From positions 1-5,182 of the forward strand of contig JAFGFV010000063.1 of assembly GCA_016930895.1 (NCBI GenBank): a stretch of DNA of 5,182 bases, in the 5' to 3' direction. Positions 4,312-5,182 of this stretch are shown one piece after another. The position numbers were made by a program, and so were the translations under genes. The notes beneath the pieces were generated by a model. That model was not told the DNA's origin. It made no database searches and saw nothing but the letters and a program-made list of their open reading frames with translations. Within the stretch, counting starts at the first letter, position 1. The number at the start of each line of letters is the position of its first letter. Source of the DNA: Spirochaetales bacterium (GTDB taxonomy: Bacteria; Spirochaetota; Spirochaetia; SZUA-6; DRHE01).

Positions 4312-5182
4312 ATGAAGGAGCTCCACCACCCGCACGATCGCTTCTTCCGGGCCGTGTTCAGCCAGCGGCCCCTGGTGCGCGATCTGATCGCCGATGCCCT
4401 TCCCGCCCGCGTGCTGAACCGGCTGGACCTCGACTGCCTGGAGGTTACCGGGGACAGCTTCGTGGACGAGAAGCTCGCCTCCCACCAGTCTGACCTCCTG
4501 CTCCGCACACGTCTGCGCAGCTCGCCGCTCCTGCTGTATGTCCTGGTGGAACACAAGTCCAGCCCGGACCGCTGGACCACGCTCCAACTGCTTCGTTACA
4601 TGGTCAGGATCTGGGACCGGGAGCGCTCCAGAAGCCCGCGTGCCAGGACACTCCCGGTCATCATCCCGCTCATCTTCTATCACGGATCACGGAAGTGGCG
4701 CTTCCCCACGGAGTTCTCGGCGTACTTCGCCGGGAGCGGTGATCTCGCCCCTTTCGTGCCCCGGTTTGCCCCCGTGATCTTCGACCTTCAGCGCGTGGAG
4801 CTCAGACGTCTGCGCGGCAGTATCCTATACCGCACCGCCGTGATGACCCTCAAGTACGCTGTCGCCGGACTGCGCCCGCATCTGGAGAAGATCCTTCGCG
4901 CCCTGTCGCAAGCCCCTATAGACGAGCAGCACAAGGCTTTCCTGAGAGCATGGTTCGAATATATACTTCAGGCAGGCAGGGATATCGAACCGGAGGACGT
5001 GGCTGCGCAGCTCGAGCGGTCGGGCTCCGAGGAGACGCGGGAGGTGTATATGACCATAGCCGAGAAGCTGTTTGCCCGAGGCAAGCTGGAAGGCAAACTG
5101 GAAGGCAAACTGGAAGGCAAGCTGGAGGGTGAGCTCCAGAGCAAGCGCGGCGTGCTCCTGCGGCAGCTGGAGAAAAGGTTCG
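4312..5182 (+). CDS. rpn: Rpn-family PD-(D/E)XK nuclease (transposase_31/YhgA-like), 3' end cut by window
   Basis: The frame runs open from the ATG at 4312 to the window edge, 290 residues so far; E. coli Rpn proteins are of similar total length. The N-terminus HPHDRFFRAVFS is the family's usual opening. The nuclease site is visible: Asp61 in HQSDLLLR, Glu80-His-Lys82 in LVEHKSSPD, and Gln92 in LQLLRYM. A conserved strand, PVIIPLIFYHG, follows at about 116-126. Rpn proteins are DNA nucleases first described as recombination-promoting and later as toxin-antitoxin and anti-phage systems. The C-terminus turns into GKLE repeats (257-272), and an internal start lies at codon 247. The first in-frame start after the upstream stop is this ATG. 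Its only Shine-Dalgarno-like stretch, AGAAGG (4305-4310), is one base from the ATG, so full-length translation is probably weak. It is not a transposon with visible terminal repeats, despite the family's database name. Confidence 0.9.
   Translation, partial: MKELHHPHDRFFRAVFSQRPLVRDLIADALPARVLNRLDLDCLEVTGDSFVDEKLASHQSDLLLRTRLRSSPLLLYVLVEHKSSPDRWTTLQLLRYMVRIWDRERSRSPRARTLPVIIPLIFYHGSRKWRFPTEFSAYFAGSGDLAPFVPRFAPVIFDLQRVELRRLRGSILYRTAVMTLKYAVAGLRPHLEKILRALSQAPIDEQHKAFLRAWFEYILQAGRDIEPEDVAAQLERSGSEETREVYMTIAEKLFARGKLEGKLEGKLEGKLEGELQSKRGVLLRQLEKRF
5040..5046 (+). promoter_or_regulatory. Strong internal ribosome-binding site inside rpn
   Basis: GGAGGTG is a perfect seven-base match to the anti-Shine-Dalgarno sequence of 16S rRNA. 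Its GGAGG core ends five bases before an in-frame ATG at 5050-5052. It lies inside the rpn coding sequence, where it has no role in making the full-length protein, and it is much better than the site in front of the full-length start. This is what decides the call of a separately translated short form. Confidence 0.65.
5050..5182 (+). CDS. rpnS: Predicted intragenic short form RpnS (antitoxin of Rpn), 3' end cut by window
   Basis: An in-frame internal start at codon 247 of rpn gives a protein beginning MTIAEKLFARGKLEG; 44 residues are visible before the window ends. In the described E. coli Rpn systems the C-terminal domain is made separately from an internal start. It contains a helix with four-residue repeats and blocks the toxic full-length protein. 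All these marks are present: the family-typical MTIAEKL opening, four-residue GKLE repeats, and a strong internal Shine-Dalgarno site. The helix would be amphipathic and suited to dimerisation. The alternative is that only full-length protein is made and the Shine-Dalgarno match is chance. A GTG at 5044 is in frame but sits inside the ribosome-binding site. Function is inferred from the family. Confidence 0.6.
   Translation, partial: MTIAEKLFARGKLEGKLEGKLEGKLEGELQSKRGVLLRQLEKRF
5080..5139 (+). repeat. Tandem 12-base repeats encoding GKLE
   Basis: Four in-frame 12-base units run from 5080 to 5127, each encoding Gly-Lys-Leu-Glu; a diverged fifth (GELQ) spans 5128-5139. Units 2 and 3 are identical (GGCAAACTGGAA), while units 1 and 4 differ by one or two silent changes. 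Near-identity at the DNA level points to recent copying by slippage or unequal recombination. Changes in copy number would keep the frame and alter only the length of the helix shared by the full and short Rpn forms. Confidence 0.9.

Noticed and set aside
4144..4683. A 180-codon upstream extension of the radical SAM frame
   Set aside because: It runs antisense through the start of rpn, has no family similarity, and the protein family begins naturally at the ATG at 4143.
5080..5127. Short tandem repeats considered as a CRISPR array
   Set aside because: The units are 12 bases with no spacers and encode a coherent in-frame GKLE helix.
4312..5182. Rpn gene considered as part of an insertion sequence, from its database name
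   Set aside because: No terminal inverted repeats or target duplications are visible at its left side. The family is better described as a nuclease toxin than as a transposase.

Overview
This is a GC-rich bacterial window, roughly two-thirds G+C by eye over most of its length. It is dominated by one large housekeeping-type gene: a fused radical SAM protein (TIGR03960 plus TIGR03936/DUF2344 type) on the minus strand at 1660-4143. Toxin-antitoxin or defence-like modules sit on both sides of it. The single-chain radical SAM protein, the high GC and the MNT/HEPN and Rpn modules fit an anaerobic or microaerophilic deltaproteobacterium-like lineage. That placement is inference only; nothing here fixes the taxon.

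Layout. (1) 1-454, plus strand: the last codons of a probable antitoxin, overlapping by ATGA a complete PIN-domain VapC-type ribonuclease toxin. (2) 455-793: no gene. It holds repeats, including a 114-base structure at 666-779 whose ends and inner arms match integron attC recombination sites, plus a second GTTAGGC box at 652-658. (3) 794-1454, minus strand: a complete mntA-hepT module (nucleotidyltransferase antitoxin and HEPN ribonuclease toxin). The genes overlap by 8 bases, are clearly less GC-rich than their surroundings, and have their own promoter at 1493-1520. (4) 1455-1659: intergenic, holding that promoter and a small hairpin after the radical SAM gene. (5) 1660-4143, minus strand: the radical SAM gene. 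(6) 4144-4311: a divergent intergenic region. (7) 4312 to the window end, plus strand: an Rpn-family PD-(D/E)XK nuclease, cut off by the window edge.

The most interesting part is the 3' end of the rpn gene. A perfect Shine-Dalgarno match (GGAGGTG, 5040-5046) sits just before an in-frame internal ATG at 5050. Four tandem 12-base repeats encoding Gly-Lys-Leu-Glu follow at once. This is the architecture of the gene-within-gene Rpn toxin-antitoxin systems, in which the separately translated C-terminal piece (RpnS) restrains the full-length nuclease (RpnL). The visible sequence therefore carries three unrelated toxin modules in about 5 kb, next to an attC-like site. It reads as an accessory, defence-rich patch around one core gene.
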